DNA of 24,379 nucleotides, from positions 1 to 24,379 of the forward strand of contig CAZRNB010000037.1 in assembly GCA_964601355.1 (NCBI GenBank), written 5' to 3'. The notes beneath the pieces were generated by a model that had not been told where the DNA came from, did not search any database, and saw only the letters and a list, made by a program, of their open reading frames with translations. The DNA comes from CAZRNB01 sp964601355 (GTDB lineage: Bacteria; Planctomycetota; Phycisphaerae; Sedimentisphaerales; Anaerobacaceae). Within the stretch, counting starts at the first letter, position 1. Every line of letters begins with the position of its first letter. Positions 14,425-23,268 of the stretch are shown piece by piece. Position numbers and translations under genes: made by a program.

Positions 14425-14548
14425 GTCATTTCGACCGAAGTCCCGATTCATCGGGACGAAGTGGAGAAATCTGCTTTAGATCCTTCGACTTCGCTCAGGA
14501 CGCCTTACGGCGGATTTCTCGACTCGCCTTCGGCTCGCTCGAAATGAC
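14425..14548. repeat. 124-bp palindromic element with GTCATTTCGA ends
   Basis: The ends GTCATTTCGA (14425-14434) and TCGAAATGAC (14539-14548) are perfect 10-bp inverted repeats. The inside has CCCGATTCATCGGGA and CTTCGACTTCGCTCAGGAC segments. This is a second dispersed-palindrome family, distinct from the TCATTGCGAG one. The rest of 14549-14925 shows no convincing gene on either strand. Confidence 0.65.
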
Positions 14549-14925
14549 GTTCTGACCTGTTTTCTACAAAGCATTATAAATTCTTAATCCGTAATTCTCG
14601 CCAAAGCATTACAATTTCGGAAATGTAACATTCATCTTTCAAGGTTTAGAATACAAGATAAGAAGGGAAAAGTAAAAACAAAAATGGCAGAAAGTACATA
14701 AGATATGAAAGAGAACAATAGTGCCTAAGCCTAAGAGCTCGTTGAAAAATAAATTGAATCCAAGCTTGCTTAATTGTATGATTTCGCCAGTATAGGCTGA
14801 AATGATTCTTGTTGACAATAACCAGGTACAAAACCGCGGCACGAACCTCAGCTTTCAGTGTTCGGAGTTCAGCATAAGCTGTCTTCCGTGCGCAATATCG
14901 AGATGTCATTAGCAGATTAGCAAGT

Positions 14926-15549
14926 ATGGGTATTAAAGTTCTTGGAATTTCGACAAGCCCAAGGCTCAAGGGCAATTCTGACCTGCTTTTACGCGAGGCT
15001 TTAGCCGGCGCAGAAGCCGCAGGAGCAAAGACCGAATATCTGCGTCTATGCGATTTCAAAATTGCTCCATGTGTTGAATGTAACGTTTGCTATACGACCG
15101 GAAGATGCCGTATTGAGGATGACTACCATATAGTATTGGAAAAGGTGCTTGCTGCGGATCGATTGATTTTTGCTACGCCGATATTTTTTATGACCGTATG
15201 CTCACAGGCCAAGATGCTCATCGACCGCGGCCAATGTCTTTGGGCAGCTAAGCATGTGCTGAAAAAACCTCTCATTGAAACATCCGGGCGCGACCGCAGA
15301 GCGATGGTCATCGCCGTTGGCGGCTCAAGAAGCAAAAAGCAATTCGAGAGCATTCGTTTGACAATGAAGGCATATTTTGATGTGCTGGATATAAAATACT
15401 TTGCTAATTTGTTCGTGAATCAGATTGATTTTCTCGGTGCTATCCAAAAACATCCATCAGCCCTGAAGGAGGCCTTTCGTCTCGGTGGTCAATTAGTATC
15501 TGTTGACGCCGCCCTGATGGAAAAGCCAATCAATGTTGAGCTGATTTAA
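14926..15549 (+). CDS. iron-sulfur flavoprotein, NADPH-dependent FMN reductase family
   Basis: A 207-aa flavodoxin-fold redox protein. The FMN phosphate loop is STSPRLKGNSD (9-19). A compact cysteine cluster C49xxC52xxC55xxxxxC61 (PCVECNVCYTTGRC) matches the Isf-type motif that binds a 4Fe-4S cluster and passes electrons to FMN. ATPIFFMTVCSQAKMLIDR (about 84-102) is the conserved FMN-side segment. Isf proteins are common in anaerobes, so an oxygen-poor habitat is suggested. ATG 14926 has no strong ribosome site. It stands alone, convergent with the LamG-domain gene. The partner and substrate are unknown. Confidence 0.85.
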   Translation: MGIKVLGISTSPRLKGNSDLLLREALAGAEAAGAKTEYLRLCDFKIAPCVECNVCYTTGRCRIEDDYHIVLEKVLAADRLIFATPIFFMTVCSQAKMLIDRGQCLWAAKHVLKKPLIETSGRDRRAMVIAVGGSRSKKQFESIRLTMKAYFDVLDIKYFANLFVNQIDFLGAIQKHPSALKEAFRLGGQLVSVDAALMEKPINVELI

Positions 15550-15589
15550 CCTCTACATTTATACCTGAACTGTCCTAAACAAGGCAAAT

Positions 15590-15636
15590 TCTTAAAACTC
15601 AAAAACAAGGGGCCTATACCGGTAGGCATAGGCCCC
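15590..15636 (-). terminator. Rho-independent terminator of the LamG protein gene
   Basis: The stem GGGGCCTAT/ATAGGCCCC (15609-15617 / 15628-15636) extends inward by further pairs. On the minus strand it is followed by TTGTTTTTGAGTTTT, about 65 bp after the stop codon at 15700. Confidence 0.7.
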
Positions 15637-15699
15637 GAATAAATGCAATACCATCTATGATTCAGCCGGACCGCACTTAAACAGCCACCATCATTTTGA

Positions 15700-18600
15700 C
15701 TAAGGCAGATACAGTCTGATATCATCAATATACAGTACACCTGAACCGCCACGCTGCGGATTATCTCTGTCACCCACGCCAATAGACAGCTTCTTGATAG
15801 TCTGCAGATTTATGCCGGTAAAGATCGTCAGCGGAATATCCCACGGCGTCCAGGTGCCTATTGCCGATGAAGCCGGATCAGGATGCTTGACAACCGCACT
15901 GTTGCCGGCGGCATCTTGCAGCAAGACATAAAGCTGCTCAGGAACATTACTTTCTATGCCGATGTCCTGTGACTTCCAGTCACCTGTGCCGGGATTGGCA
16001 ACATTGGAAAATTCCGCCGTGCATGTTGCATTAATGGTGTGGCTGGTTAAGCATAAGCCGACATAGACATCCGCAAGCATAGGCATATCCACCGAACCAA
16101 GAGTTGTCCAGGGAGGAGTTCCATTAGCTGAATACTCGGCTGTAAATGTGTTACCGCTACGGGTTAGTTTGACCCATTGTGGAGCGACAATGCCGGCTTG
16201 TTGAGCTACCTGCTCGCTTGCAGCACCTAAAGAAGGACGACGTTGGAAGACAACGCCGTTACCCGGCGTTACAACTACCATAGCGTTTGCTGAACCAGCT
16301 TCCAGCGACTCACGAATCATAACTCCCGCCTTGGCCCATGAGTCGGTCAGACTGACACTGACTACCTTTGCCGTTATGCTCCCAGGGCCGGAGAGCTGCT
16401 TGTAGGCAAAGTGGAGCTGGTCAGCCGTGCCCCAAATATCCACACCGCCAGCGGTCATCTTAATCGGTGGGCCAACTGTGAAGCTGCCGACAGAAGCGGG
16501 TACGCCTCTGAACCATAGTGTCAGTGAATTAATGCCTTTTCTGGTCCAATCCTGTGGCTCCGACCATTCGCGCTGCGCTTCAGAAAAAGTGAGCGTTCCG
16601 ACTATTTCAATGGGTGGACCATAGCCCTCGTTCACGGAACCATCGTTGTCGTAACGCATGTACATAGATTGAAAACCATCGTGAACAATACTACGTTCAG
16701 CAAAAGGAGGATCAAAGTGACCTACGGTCATGCCTGTATTATTCACGACGCAGTCGACCCAGACTTCGTATATTATATTTTCGACATCGCCATAGTCTTC
16801 AAAGTCGTCCACAATAAGGTATTCGGATATGGTAAAGCTCCAAACTTTGCCTTTGCTGATTGTCGCATTAGTATTGAATTCATCTATCCGCCAGTAGTAA
16901 GTCTGATTGATTTTAAGCTCTTCCGGCGAAGTATAAGTGTTGGGATCCTGTCGGCCACGATATAGACCAGTGGTGTCGGATATATCGGCATTTCCTACGG
17001 CGTTCGCATCGATACCAAAGTACACATCGTGCTGGACAGCATTTTCTCCCGGCAGCCAGCTAAGGGGTTTAGCATGTTCTATGTCCGCTGCTGCACCATT
17101 TGCGGGCCGCGGGTTGCTGGCAAGTGCCGGATCTCCTGTCATAACGCGTTCAATATCAGTCTGCGTCAACGGTCGGTTGTAGATTCGGAAATCATCCAAG
17201 GAACCGATAAACCATGTATAATCACCAGCCTGTGATCTGCCGAGCCAGTTCTGCGTGGTATTGCCGAGGTCTTTCGCTAAGGTCGGTGTCAATCCAGAAA
17301 CAACAACATCACCATCAAGGTAAAGCTCCATATTTTTGGTTGCACCGTCTATCACAACAGCCAGGTGATGCCATCCCGCCGCAAGCGCAAACGGAGCAGT
17401 TAATTGAGACTGTGCAGTGCCGCCGCTGGTTGTGATACTGAATTGTATTGCGCCGCCTCCACCACTACCAGGTGACAGATACATATAAACATCTGCTCCG
17501 TTACCAAAATCAAAGACTCGCTGTGTAGGTGCGCCGAACCTGCCCCAGTTCACCCATACCGCAAAAGTGGAGTCGGTAAGCTGACTATTAACCGAGCCGA
17601 TGGGCAAGCTCACAGTGTCATTGATGCCGTCGAATTGCAGCGCACCATCTAACTGACCGGCTGACCACTGCGGGCCATCAACCAAAGTTCCGTGATTGCC
17701 ATGGCCTGACCAGTCAAGTGCTCTAAGGCCCTGCCCTTCATCAAACTTCCACCAGCCTACAAGAGTGGGGTTTGTAATCGATATCAATGGCATTGTTGTG
17801 AACCGCCAAACATCGCCTTTCCAGTTATTGGGAGTATTTACTTCATCGATCCGCCAGTAGTAATCTGTGCCAAGTGCCAGCGTTCCAGGGTCATAACTAT
17901 TAGCATCATGGTTTTGCTTCAGCAGTACGCTGAGCGAATTGTTTCGGCTGGCGTTGCTCACGTCATTTAAACTGGTGCCCAAGTACACATCATGCAATTT
18001 TGCTTTGGAACCTTGAGTCCAGGTAAGGTTAGTATCGGGATCGAGATATTTAGCTCCCTCAGGTGGACTGGGGTTATAGGCGATCAACGGCTGAACCTTA
18101 AAATTCCAGACTTCGCCTCTATCTATAGTGCCGTTATTATCGACTCCATCAATCCTCCAGTAATAGGTTTTGCCCGGAGTAAGGCCGGTAACTGTATAAT
18201 TGTTGGGATCCTTTCGGCCCTTATAGATCACAGGTGTTGAAGTAGTGGCATTATTCACATCGGCAAAACTCTCACCAAAATATACATCGTTATTAGCCGC
18301 ATAGATTCCCGGCTGCCACTGAAGAGTTACAGTTGTGCTATACGCCAGGCTGCCGTTGGTTGGATTTGGCTTCAAGGCTTGCGGTATCTCCACCAATTTG
18401 AAGCTCTTAATAGTACCGGTTAAAGCACTAAACAACCCATTGCCGCCGAAAGCAACATAATTGATCACAATGCTCGGTGTGCCGGTAGGATTTATGCTCC
18501 GCTGAAATTGCTGCGAACCGTCGAAGTACCAAGTCACCAGCCAGTTTGTGGCACTATTCATTTCAATGCGGACTTTAAGTTCCGCAGCACTGGTGGTAGT

Positions 18601-19062
18601 ACTGGCAGCGTTCATATTGGTAGCAGTACTAGCACCAGGGCCAACGAAAGCCTGGTCCTTGGTAGTTGCGCCGCTCGGACGCGTTAGCGCCCATAGCAGC
18701 GGAGCGTTATCGTTGAGCCGGGTCCCCACACCAGGTGCGGCGTTCATGAATGCAATGCCCACCCAGTCGCCCTGGTTGTCAACGACTGCGGAAAGCTCGT
18801 ATGCCGCGCCAATTATCGGAGTGAACGGCAAAGCCGCTGTGAACATCTGCCCAGCAGCACCACCTCCATAAGTACCATCGGCGTTAACCCAGGCACCTGC
18901 CTGCCACATTGCACCACCAACGCTGATATCAGGTGTCGTGTTCTGCAAATCCACTCCAGCCGGGCCATCGAAATTATCATAATAAAGGACGCCAGCCTGT
19001 GCAGCAGGTGCTATGGCAAGTAGTAATAATATGAATGTTCCAAATAATGTTTTTTTACGCAT
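15700..19062 (-). CDS. 1120-aa surface protein with LamG and Fn3-like modules
   Basis: An exported multidomain protein typical of polysaccharide-degrading planctomycetes. Residues 1-23 are a signal peptide. About 26-225 are a beta-sandwich (YYDNFDGPAG start). Three Fn3-like units with YYWRID signatures lie at about 231-323, 330-422 and 650-744. A LamG/concanavalin-like domain lies at about 433-640 (LVGWWKFDEGQG, GWHHLAVVIDG, YLDG, SLDDFRIYNRPL). About 748-860 and 1025-1120 appear to be two halves of a carbohydrate-binding-like sandwich (IVDDFEDYG; VLYIDDIRLYLP) around a domain at about 862-1022 resembling DUF1349-type folds (KAGVMIRESLEAGSANAM). No dockerin or PAPG tail is present, so its anchoring is unclear. 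ATG 19062 has AGAGGA 6 nt upstream. Confidence 0.88.
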   Translation of the reverse strand: MRKKTLFGTFILLLLAIAPAAQAGVLYYDNFDGPAGVDLQNTTPDISVGGAMWQAGAWVNADGTYGGGAAGQMFTAALPFTPIIGAAYELSAVVDNQGDWVGIAFMNAAPGVGTRLNDNAPLLWALTRPSGATTKDQAFVGPGASTATNMNAASTTTSAAELKVRIEMNSATNWLVTWYFDGSQQFQRSINPTGTPSIVINYVAFGGNGLFSALTGTIKSFKLVEIPQALKPNPTNGSLAYSTTVTLQWQPGIYAANNDVYFGESFADVNNATTSTPVIYKGRKDPNNYTVTGLTPGKTYYWRIDGVDNNGTIDRGEVWNFKVQPLIAYNPSPPEGAKYLDPDTNLTWTQGSKAKLHDVYLGTSLNDVSNASRNNSLSVLLKQNHDANSYDPGTLALGTDYYWRIDEVNTPNNWKGDVWRFTTMPLISITNPTLVGWWKFDEGQGLRALDWSGHGNHGTLVDGPQWSAGQLDGALQFDGINDTVSLPIGSVNSQLTDSTFAVWVNWGRFGAPTQRVFDFGNGADVYMYLSPGSGGGGAIQFSITTSGGTAQSQLTAPFALAAGWHHLAVVIDGATKNMELYLDGDVVVSGLTPTLAKDLGNTTQNWLGRSQAGDYTWFIGSLDDFRIYNRPLTQTDIERVMTGDPALASNPRPANGAAADIEHAKPLSWLPGENAVQHDVYFGIDANAVGNADISDTTGLYRGRQDPNTYTSPEELKINQTYYWRIDEFNTNATISKGKVWSFTISEYLIVDDFEDYGDVENIIYEVWVDCVVNNTGMTVGHFDPPFAERSIVHDGFQSMYMRYDNDGSVNEGYGPPIEIVGTLTFSEAQREWSEPQDWTRKGINSLTLWFRGVPASVGSFTVGPPIKMTAGGVDIWGTADQLHFAYKQLSGPGSITAKVVSVSLTDSWAKAGVMIRESLEAGSANAMVVVTPGNGVVFQRRPSLGAASEQVAQQAGIVAPQWVKLTRSGNTFTAEYSANGTPPWTTLGSVDMPMLADVYVGLCLTSHTINATCTAEFSNVANPGTGDWKSQDIGIESNVPEQLYVLLQDAAGNSAVVKHPDPASSAIGTWTPWDIPLTIFTGINLQTIKKLSIGVGDRDNPQRGGSGVLYIDDIRLYLP

Positions 19063-19156
19063 AATAATCCTCTTTCAAAAAACGATTAAGATGGTGAATA
19101 GAACTTAATACATTTGTGAAATTTTATTGTTTCTGACAGGATTTTGACCTGTTTTT

Positions 19157-19167
19157 TCACCTCCTTT
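19157..19167 (-). promoter_or_regulatory. orphan full-length Shine-Dalgarno in a 5' leader
   Basis: The minus strand reads AAAGGAGGTGA, the exact complement of the usual 16S rRNA 3' end, about 95 nt before the start codon at 19062. The following 25 nt have no usable ATG/GTG/TTG apart from the GTG inside the motif itself. Confidence 0.4.
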
Positions 19168-19211
19168 TTGTAAATTGCAGAGGTAAAAAATCTCCTCGCA
19201 TATATTTCATC

Positions 19212-19241
19212 TTTATACACTACTAAACTCGTCTTTGGCAA
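19212..19241 (-). promoter_or_regulatory. probable promoter of the LamG protein gene
   Basis: On the minus strand TTGCCA (19236-19241) and TATAAA (19212-19217) lie 18 bp apart, giving a leader of about 140 nt that contains the orphan ribosome site. Confidence 0.5.
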
Positions 19242-19274
19242 GCAAAATCTTTATATGAAAATAGATAAATCGCA

Positions 19275-19511
19275 TCAATAAGGCGGGTGGTGGAATCGAA
19301 TCGTCAACCAGCCATACGGCCCAACTGACCTATCTTGTCGTTGATCATGAGGCGCGGATCTGATGGCGGCAGAATCGAGAGAGTTTATCATTAGCCTACC
19401 GATTGCCCGTAAAACACCCGGCAAAACATCGCCTAAACGAACCGCATCTTCCTTATCCCATCGCTCGTCGCTTGTGACTCGTGGTTTTTGGCCGGAAAGT
19501 TGAGTATCCAT
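19275..19511 (-). CDS. doubtful 78-aa ORF, possible DUF721-like fragment
   Basis: ATG 19511 reads MDTQLSGQKPRVTSDERWDK then EDAVRLGDVLPGVLRAIGRL. The latter segment resembles the N-terminal helix of DUF721/DciA-like proteins (LGxVLPxVL), but the rest does not follow that family. There is no good ribosome site. It lies in the 605-bp gap between two divergent genes. It may be a remnant of a DUF721 gene or chance; nothing else in the gap looks coding. Confidence 0.25.
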   Translation of the reverse strand: MDTQLSGQKPRVTSDERWDKEDAVRLGDVLPGVLRAIGRLMINSLDSAAIRSAPHDQRQDRSVGPYGWLTIRFHHPPY

Positions 19512-19667
19512 TATCAAGTATCCAGTGTTGTTTATATTAGGGATTGGAGTATAAGTCTTTCTATATAAAGGTATTAAACATTATATATCATAAAGTGCCA
19601 AACTTTTGCTTTCTTTTTTCAGTAGATTCAATAAAATGGATTTTGATTGAGCAGGAAACCAATAAAA

Positions 19668-20669
19668 ATGTGTCAATTTATGTTGCAACGAGCACTGATA
19701 GTTGTAATTTTTAGTGTTGTTTCATCCTCCTTGGTTATCACAGCAACGGGCACTTATGGAGCGGAAAGCACAGGCCTTATTCCCATTACCGATATGAATG
19801 ATCAGCTCTATAAGGGCTATAGCGGCGGATTGTACGGTCAAAGCAGCAACAAGCCGCCGGAAAAGCATTTGGCCTTGGCACAAATAGAATCATCCATGAT
19901 TGAGCCGCTCGATGAAAACGGACAACCCTCGCCGACCGGCAAAATCGTCCTGATGTCGCTGGGCATGTCCAACACGACACAGGAGTTCTCGGCCTTCAAG
20001 AAACTGGCTGACGCTGACCCGAATAAGTCTCCGAATGTTATCATCGTTGATTGTGCTCAGGGAGGCCAGGCTGCATACGAATGGGCACACGCAGATGCGA
20101 ACAACACCAGCCGCACGTCACCATGGATTGTGATGGACCAGCGGATCGAAAAGGCCGACATCAAGCCCACACAAGTTCAGGTCGTATGGATGAAGCAGGC
20201 ACAAAAAAGGCCGGCCAGGTTAGGCGAGTTTCCCAAACATGCAGAAAACCTGCGGGACGACATGGCTGTTATTCTGAAATTATTAAAGGCACGGTTTCCA
20301 AATTTACGAATTGCATATCTATCGAGCAGGATTTATGCAGGTTATGCTACGACGGACCTGAATCCGGAACCTTACGCTTATGAGTCGGCATTTTCCGTTC
20401 GCTGGCTTATAGAGGACCAGATTAACGGTGATCCAAACCTTAATTACGACCCTTCAAAAGGGATGGTTCAGGCGCCGCTGTTATTATGGGGTCCTTATTT
20501 ATGGGCAGACGGAATAAAAGGCCGCAGCATTGATAACCTTAGCTGGTTTCGTGAGGATTTCGCTACTGATGGCACACATCCAAGCCCATCCGGCCGACAA
20601 AAAGTCGCGGAAATGCTGCTGACATTTTTTGCCAGCGACTTGAATGCAAAGAAGTGGTTTTCCAGATAG
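19668..20669 (+). CDS. exported SGNH/GDSL-like hydrolase
   Basis: 333 aa from ATG 19668, with AGGAA 10 nt upstream; a TTG at 19647 would add seven residues. Residues about 6-32 are a signal peptide or N-terminal anchor ending TYGAES. The SGNH pattern is visible: the block I-like nucleophile in LGMSNT (Ser101), a block II-like GGQAA (132-136), and the C-terminal DGTHPSPSGRQKVAEMLLTF (301-320) with Asp301 and His304. Such enzymes remove acyl or acetyl groups, often from polysaccharides; the substrate is unknown. It is longer than minimal family members (about 200 aa). The catalytic Ser assignment is by alignment of motifs. It is convergent with rpiB, with 24 bp between stops. Confidence 0.72.
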   Translation: MCQFMLQRALIVVIFSVVSSSLVITATGTYGAESTGLIPITDMNDQLYKGYSGGLYGQSSNKPPEKHLALAQIESSMIEPLDENGQPSPTGKIVLMSLGMSNTTQEFSAFKKLADADPNKSPNVIIVDCAQGGQAAYEWAHADANNTSRTSPWIVMDQRIEKADIKPTQVQVVWMKQAQKRPARLGEFPKHAENLRDDMAVILKLLKARFPNLRIAYLSSRIYAGYATTDLNPEPYAYESAFSVRWLIEDQINGDPNLNYDPSKGMVQAPLLLWGPYLWADGIKGRSIDNLSWFREDFATDGTHPSPSGRQKVAEMLLTFFASDLNAKKWFSR

Positions 20670-20693
20670 TTCATCAGCGAGTTAGTCTGCGGG

Positions 20694-21161
20694 TCAGACG
20701 TTTGTAACTTCTCGCGGGTCTCTGCCTTCTTCAATAGCGGTTATTTTATTTACTCTTCTTTGATGTCTTCCGCCGGCGAATTCGGTGTTCAGCCAGACTT
20801 CCACTATTTTTCGCAGCAGCACCTCTCCTATCTGATCGCCTGACAAACAGAGAACGTTTGCATCATTGTGGTCACGTGAGACCACAGCGCACAGCTCGTC
20901 ATGGCATAACACGGCTCTGATTCCTTTGATTTTGTTAGCGGCGATGCACATTCCAAGACCGGTCGCGCAGGCCAAAATAGCTCTGTCAGCCTCTTTTTTC
21001 GACACCGCCATCGCTGCTGCATAAGCTAAGTCAGGATAATCAACCGGGTTGTTGTCACAGGTGCCGACATCAATACACTCATGGCCTAATTGAGTGACTA
21101 TAGCCTTGATTATCTGTTTGGCTTCAAAACCACGATGGTCGCTTCCGATCGCTATCTTCAT
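20694..21161 (-). CDS. rpiB: ribose-5-phosphate isomerase B
   Basis: 155 aa, interconverting ribose 5-phosphate and ribulose 5-phosphate in the pentose phosphate pathway. Family marks: IGSDHRGFE (5-13) with Asp8-His9; catalytic Cys65 in ACATGLGMCIAANK (64-77); SRDHNDANVL (95-104) with His98; and the phosphate-binding FAGGRHQRRVNKI (128-140). The usual GTG before Leu/Ile-Gly is ATG (Ala66-Thr67-Gly68), a mild change. Its ATG overlaps the stop of the upstream TsaC-phosphatase gene as ATGA, so the two are probably translationally coupled. The fused upstream gene plus rpiB mirrors Bacillus ywlC-ywlE-ywlF order. Confidence 0.95.
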   Translation of the reverse strand: MKIAIGSDHRGFEAKQIIKAIVTQLGHECIDVGTCDNNPVDYPDLAYAAAMAVSKKEADRAILACATGLGMCIAANKIKGIRAVLCHDELCAVVSRDHNDANVLCLSGDQIGEVLLRKIVEVWLNTEFAGGRHQRRVNKITAIEEGRDPREVTNV

Positions 21162-22279
21162 ATTACAAGCTCATCGATCCTTTTTTTCACGGCTTTTTCT
21201 ATCAAAGCTGCGCAATTATTGAAGATTTCTTGTCCCTGGCATATCGGGTCAACAATATTCTGATTTTCCGCTAACAGCATACACCTGCTCTGAGCGTCAG
21301 AGCACATATCAGTGATGTGATCGTAATGTATTTGCTCCATTGCAAAAATAAAGTCACTTTCCTGGATAAGCTGCGGGGACAAGGGTCTGCTCTTATGAGC
21401 CGTTATATCAATCCCTAAAGCTTTGCAGGCCGCTATTGCTTCTTCACTTGCTGCAGTGCCGTTCATATCCATGATGCCGGCCGATGAAACTTTATAGCCT
21501 GTTTTGTCGAGTTCGTCAACTTTGCACTGGAATTTTTCTGCAAGATATCTGCGGCATATTCCCTCGGCCATAGGACTTCGGCAGGTATTGCCGGTACAAA
21601 CGAACAGAAAACTAACCGTGGAAAACTGTTCTATGTCATTTTGGGAATATACACCGGGCCTTAGAATTTCTAATCCTTTTGTGCCTACTTTCACAACTGT
21701 ACTGCTTTTTTTGTATTTGCACGGCCCCGCATCCAGCAGCAGTTCAATTTGGTCCGAGAGCTGTTCGAGAATCTGCTGCGACTCTATAGCCGGTTCATGG
21801 CCTGTTATGTTTGCGCTCGGAGCAACAACCGGATAATGAGTCAGCCGCAGTAATATTGAAGCTATAGGATTATCAGGACAGCGGATGCCTATGGAGCTGT
21901 TTCTATATAATCCTTCAAAAACTTCTCTCTTAAGGTTCTTTTGCTGTTTTTGAATATCCTGCTCATTTAATGGGAAGACTATTGTCAACGGGCCGGGCCA
22001 GGCGTTCTTAATCAGTTTTTGAGCTTTTAGTCCGATTGTTGGTACATATTTTGTAACCTCACGTGGCTGGCTGATGTGCAGGGTATAGTATTTTTCATGG
22101 CGGTTACCTTTTAGATTATCCAATTTTTTTAACGATTTCTGGCTGACACGACAGGCGATTCCATAGACTGTTTCGGTTGGAAATGCGACGAGTCCGCCTG
22201 CATCGACCGTCGCCGCGGCCTCCTTGATGTTTGCAATATTGGCTTTAGCTTCATTAAGTTTGATAACTTTGGTCTGCAT
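21158..22279 (-). CDS. fusion of threonylcarbamoyl-AMP synthase (TsaC/Sua5) and low-MW protein phosphatase
   Basis: 373 aa from ATG 22279; a GTG at 22297 would add six residues. Residues about 1-210 are a YrdC/Sua5 domain, which makes threonylcarbamoyl-AMP for t6A37 of ANN-decoding tRNAs. Marks are FPTETVYGIACR (33-44), the LKGN motif (56-59), WPGPLTIVF (94-102), SIGIRCPDNP (129-138) and PSANITG (154-160). Residues about 222-373 are a low-molecular-weight phosphatase. Its P-loop is CTGNTCRS (Cys228 to Ser235) and its acid is Asp344 in IVDPICQG. Thr232 in the loop is the residue that marks protein-arginine phosphatases (YwlE); tyrosine phosphatases usually have Ile there. The arginine-phosphate specificity is inference. 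It overlaps rpiB by 4 nt. Confidence 0.93.
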   Translation of the reverse strand: MQTKVIKLNEAKANIANIKEAAATVDAGGLVAFPTETVYGIACRVSQKSLKKLDNLKGNRHEKYYTLHISQPREVTKYVPTIGLKAQKLIKNAWPGPLTIVFPLNEQDIQKQQKNLKREVFEGLYRNSSIGIRCPDNPIASILLRLTHYPVVAPSANITGHEPAIESQQILEQLSDQIELLLDAGPCKYKKSSTVVKVGTKGLEILRPGVYSQNDIEQFSTVSFLFVCTGNTCRSPMAEGICRRYLAEKFQCKVDELDKTGYKVSSAGIMDMNGTAASEEAIAACKALGIDITAHKSRPLSPQLIQESDFIFAMEQIHYDHITDMCSDAQSRCMLLAENQNIVDPICQGQEIFNNCAALIEKAVKKRIDELVI

Positions 22280-22387
22280 TGCTCTTACAGAATACACTGA
22301 ATGATTAGGAATCGCAAGAAAACTTATTGGAAATTATCGTAGAAGACGGAAGACAGAGCCACGAGCGTAAGCGAGTGGTTGATTGTT

Positions 22388-22445
22388 AGGTTATCAGGTC
22401 ACCAGAAAATCAGGTTGTAGGATATCAGGATATCAGAATATCAGG
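22388..22445. repeat. ATCAGG tandem-like repeat, second copy
   Basis: GGTTATCAGG, AAATCAGG, ATATCAGGATATCAG and ATATCAGG units follow one another. They are the same unit family as the left arm at 3081-3141. A separate short tandem ACAGAAT(AC) run follows at about 22456-22475. The 22280-22795 gap otherwise has no gene I can support. Confidence 0.6.
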
Positions 22446-22795
22446 CAGATTTATACAGAATACAGAATACAGAAGATAGAGGACAGAATATAAAATCAAT
22501 TCTAATCCACTAATAGTGGAGAAAAGACGCCCGATAAAAAAGCGAAAAAAAATCCTGTTAATTAAGAAGTAAAAAAGACTTTAGTGAAAAGTTTTTATTT
22601 TATGTAAATATGCTAATCTATCCAAATTAACATTGCCGATATGATAGTCATAAATGGCATTGTGACTTGTGATTCGCAGCGACCTGTTTTCTGTCTTTGC
22701 TTTACGTAACTTCGTGGCTATGCCACAAGTGGAGCAAAGAGTAGTGCGGAGGCTTGGAGACGCTGCTTCACAAGGTGACAAAGGAGATTTGGATT

Positions 22796-23110
22796 ATGGA
22801 GACTATAACCGAGCAAAGAGTAGAAAGTCGAACCAATCTTTCCTGGCCTGTTAGTATTTGGCTGCCGCAGGCTAATAGGTTCTTTAATGGCAGAAGCTCT
22901 AATATCAGCAAAATAGGAGTTTTTATAACGGTTCCCATGACAATGCCTATTCAGACGGGCAATGTCGTGGAAATTAACTTTCCCCGTACAACAACTTTAG
23001 CTGAGCAAAAAGGTCAATTTGCCCGTATCAAGAGAGGTCGCGTGGTGAGAGTTGAACGTAAAAATACGCTCGATGAAGCGAGTATCGGCGTAGGTATTGC
23101 TTTTGAATAG
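22796..23110 (+). CDS. PilZ-domain c-di-GMP receptor protein
   Basis: 104 aa from ATG 22796, with AAGGAG 9 nt upstream; the longer frame from TTG 22754 has no ribosome site. It is a stand-alone PilZ domain that binds the second messenger cyclic di-GMP. Both ligand motifs are intact: RxxxR as R8VESR12 and (D/N)xSxxG as N36ISKIG41, followed by the beta-barrel (VVEINFP 57-63, GRVVRVE 81-87, GVGIAFE 98-104). The 5' leader has a hairpin GTGGCTATGCCAC near 22710-22725. The partner is unknown; the pilus-type motor genes at the other end of the window are a possible but distant link. A strong terminator follows at 23228-23268. Confidence 0.85.
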   Translation: METITEQRVESRTNLSWPVSIWLPQANRFFNGRSSNISKIGVFITVPMTMPIQTGNVVEINFPRTTTLAEQKGQFARIKRGRVVRVERKNTLDEASIGVGIAFE

Positions 23111-23227
23111 TAAATAGCTTGTGCTGCATAGCGTACTACGCACAGCAGCAACGGACGTGATTGTCTTTTAAGGCAGTGATTGCGGAGACGCTGAATCTTT
23201 TGAAAACCGCGGGGCGATGGAAAAGCT

Positions 23228-23268
23228 GAGACTGATGACTGATGATGCGTCATCAGTCTCGTTTTTTT
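23228..23268 (+). terminator. strong Rho-independent terminator after the PilZ gene
   Basis: A perfect 11-bp stem GAGACTGATGA/TCATCAGTCTC (23228-23238 / 23250-23260) is followed by G and seven T (23262-23268). Confidence 0.88.

Noticed and set aside
14639..15059. Minus-strand ORFs upstream of and overlapping the iron-sulfur flavoprotein gene
   Set aside because: They overlap a certain gene on the other strand, and the non-overlapping part is a low-complexity hydrophobic reading of AT-rich DNA.
19063..19160. Leader peptide beginning at the GTG of AAGGAGGTGA
   Set aside because: The start codon would lie inside its own ribosome-binding sequence, which does not allow normal initiation.
22620..22795. 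c-di-GMP riboswitch upstream of the PilZ gene
   Set aside because: The GEMM core sequences are not present; only a simple GTGGC/GCCAC hairpin is visible.
23111..23268. Possible riboswitch or small RNA between the PilZ gene and its terminator (GGCGATGG...CTGATGACT resembles pieces of the fluoride motif)
   Set aside because: The pieces are too close together and the expected pairing segments are missing; the end is explained by an ordinary terminator.
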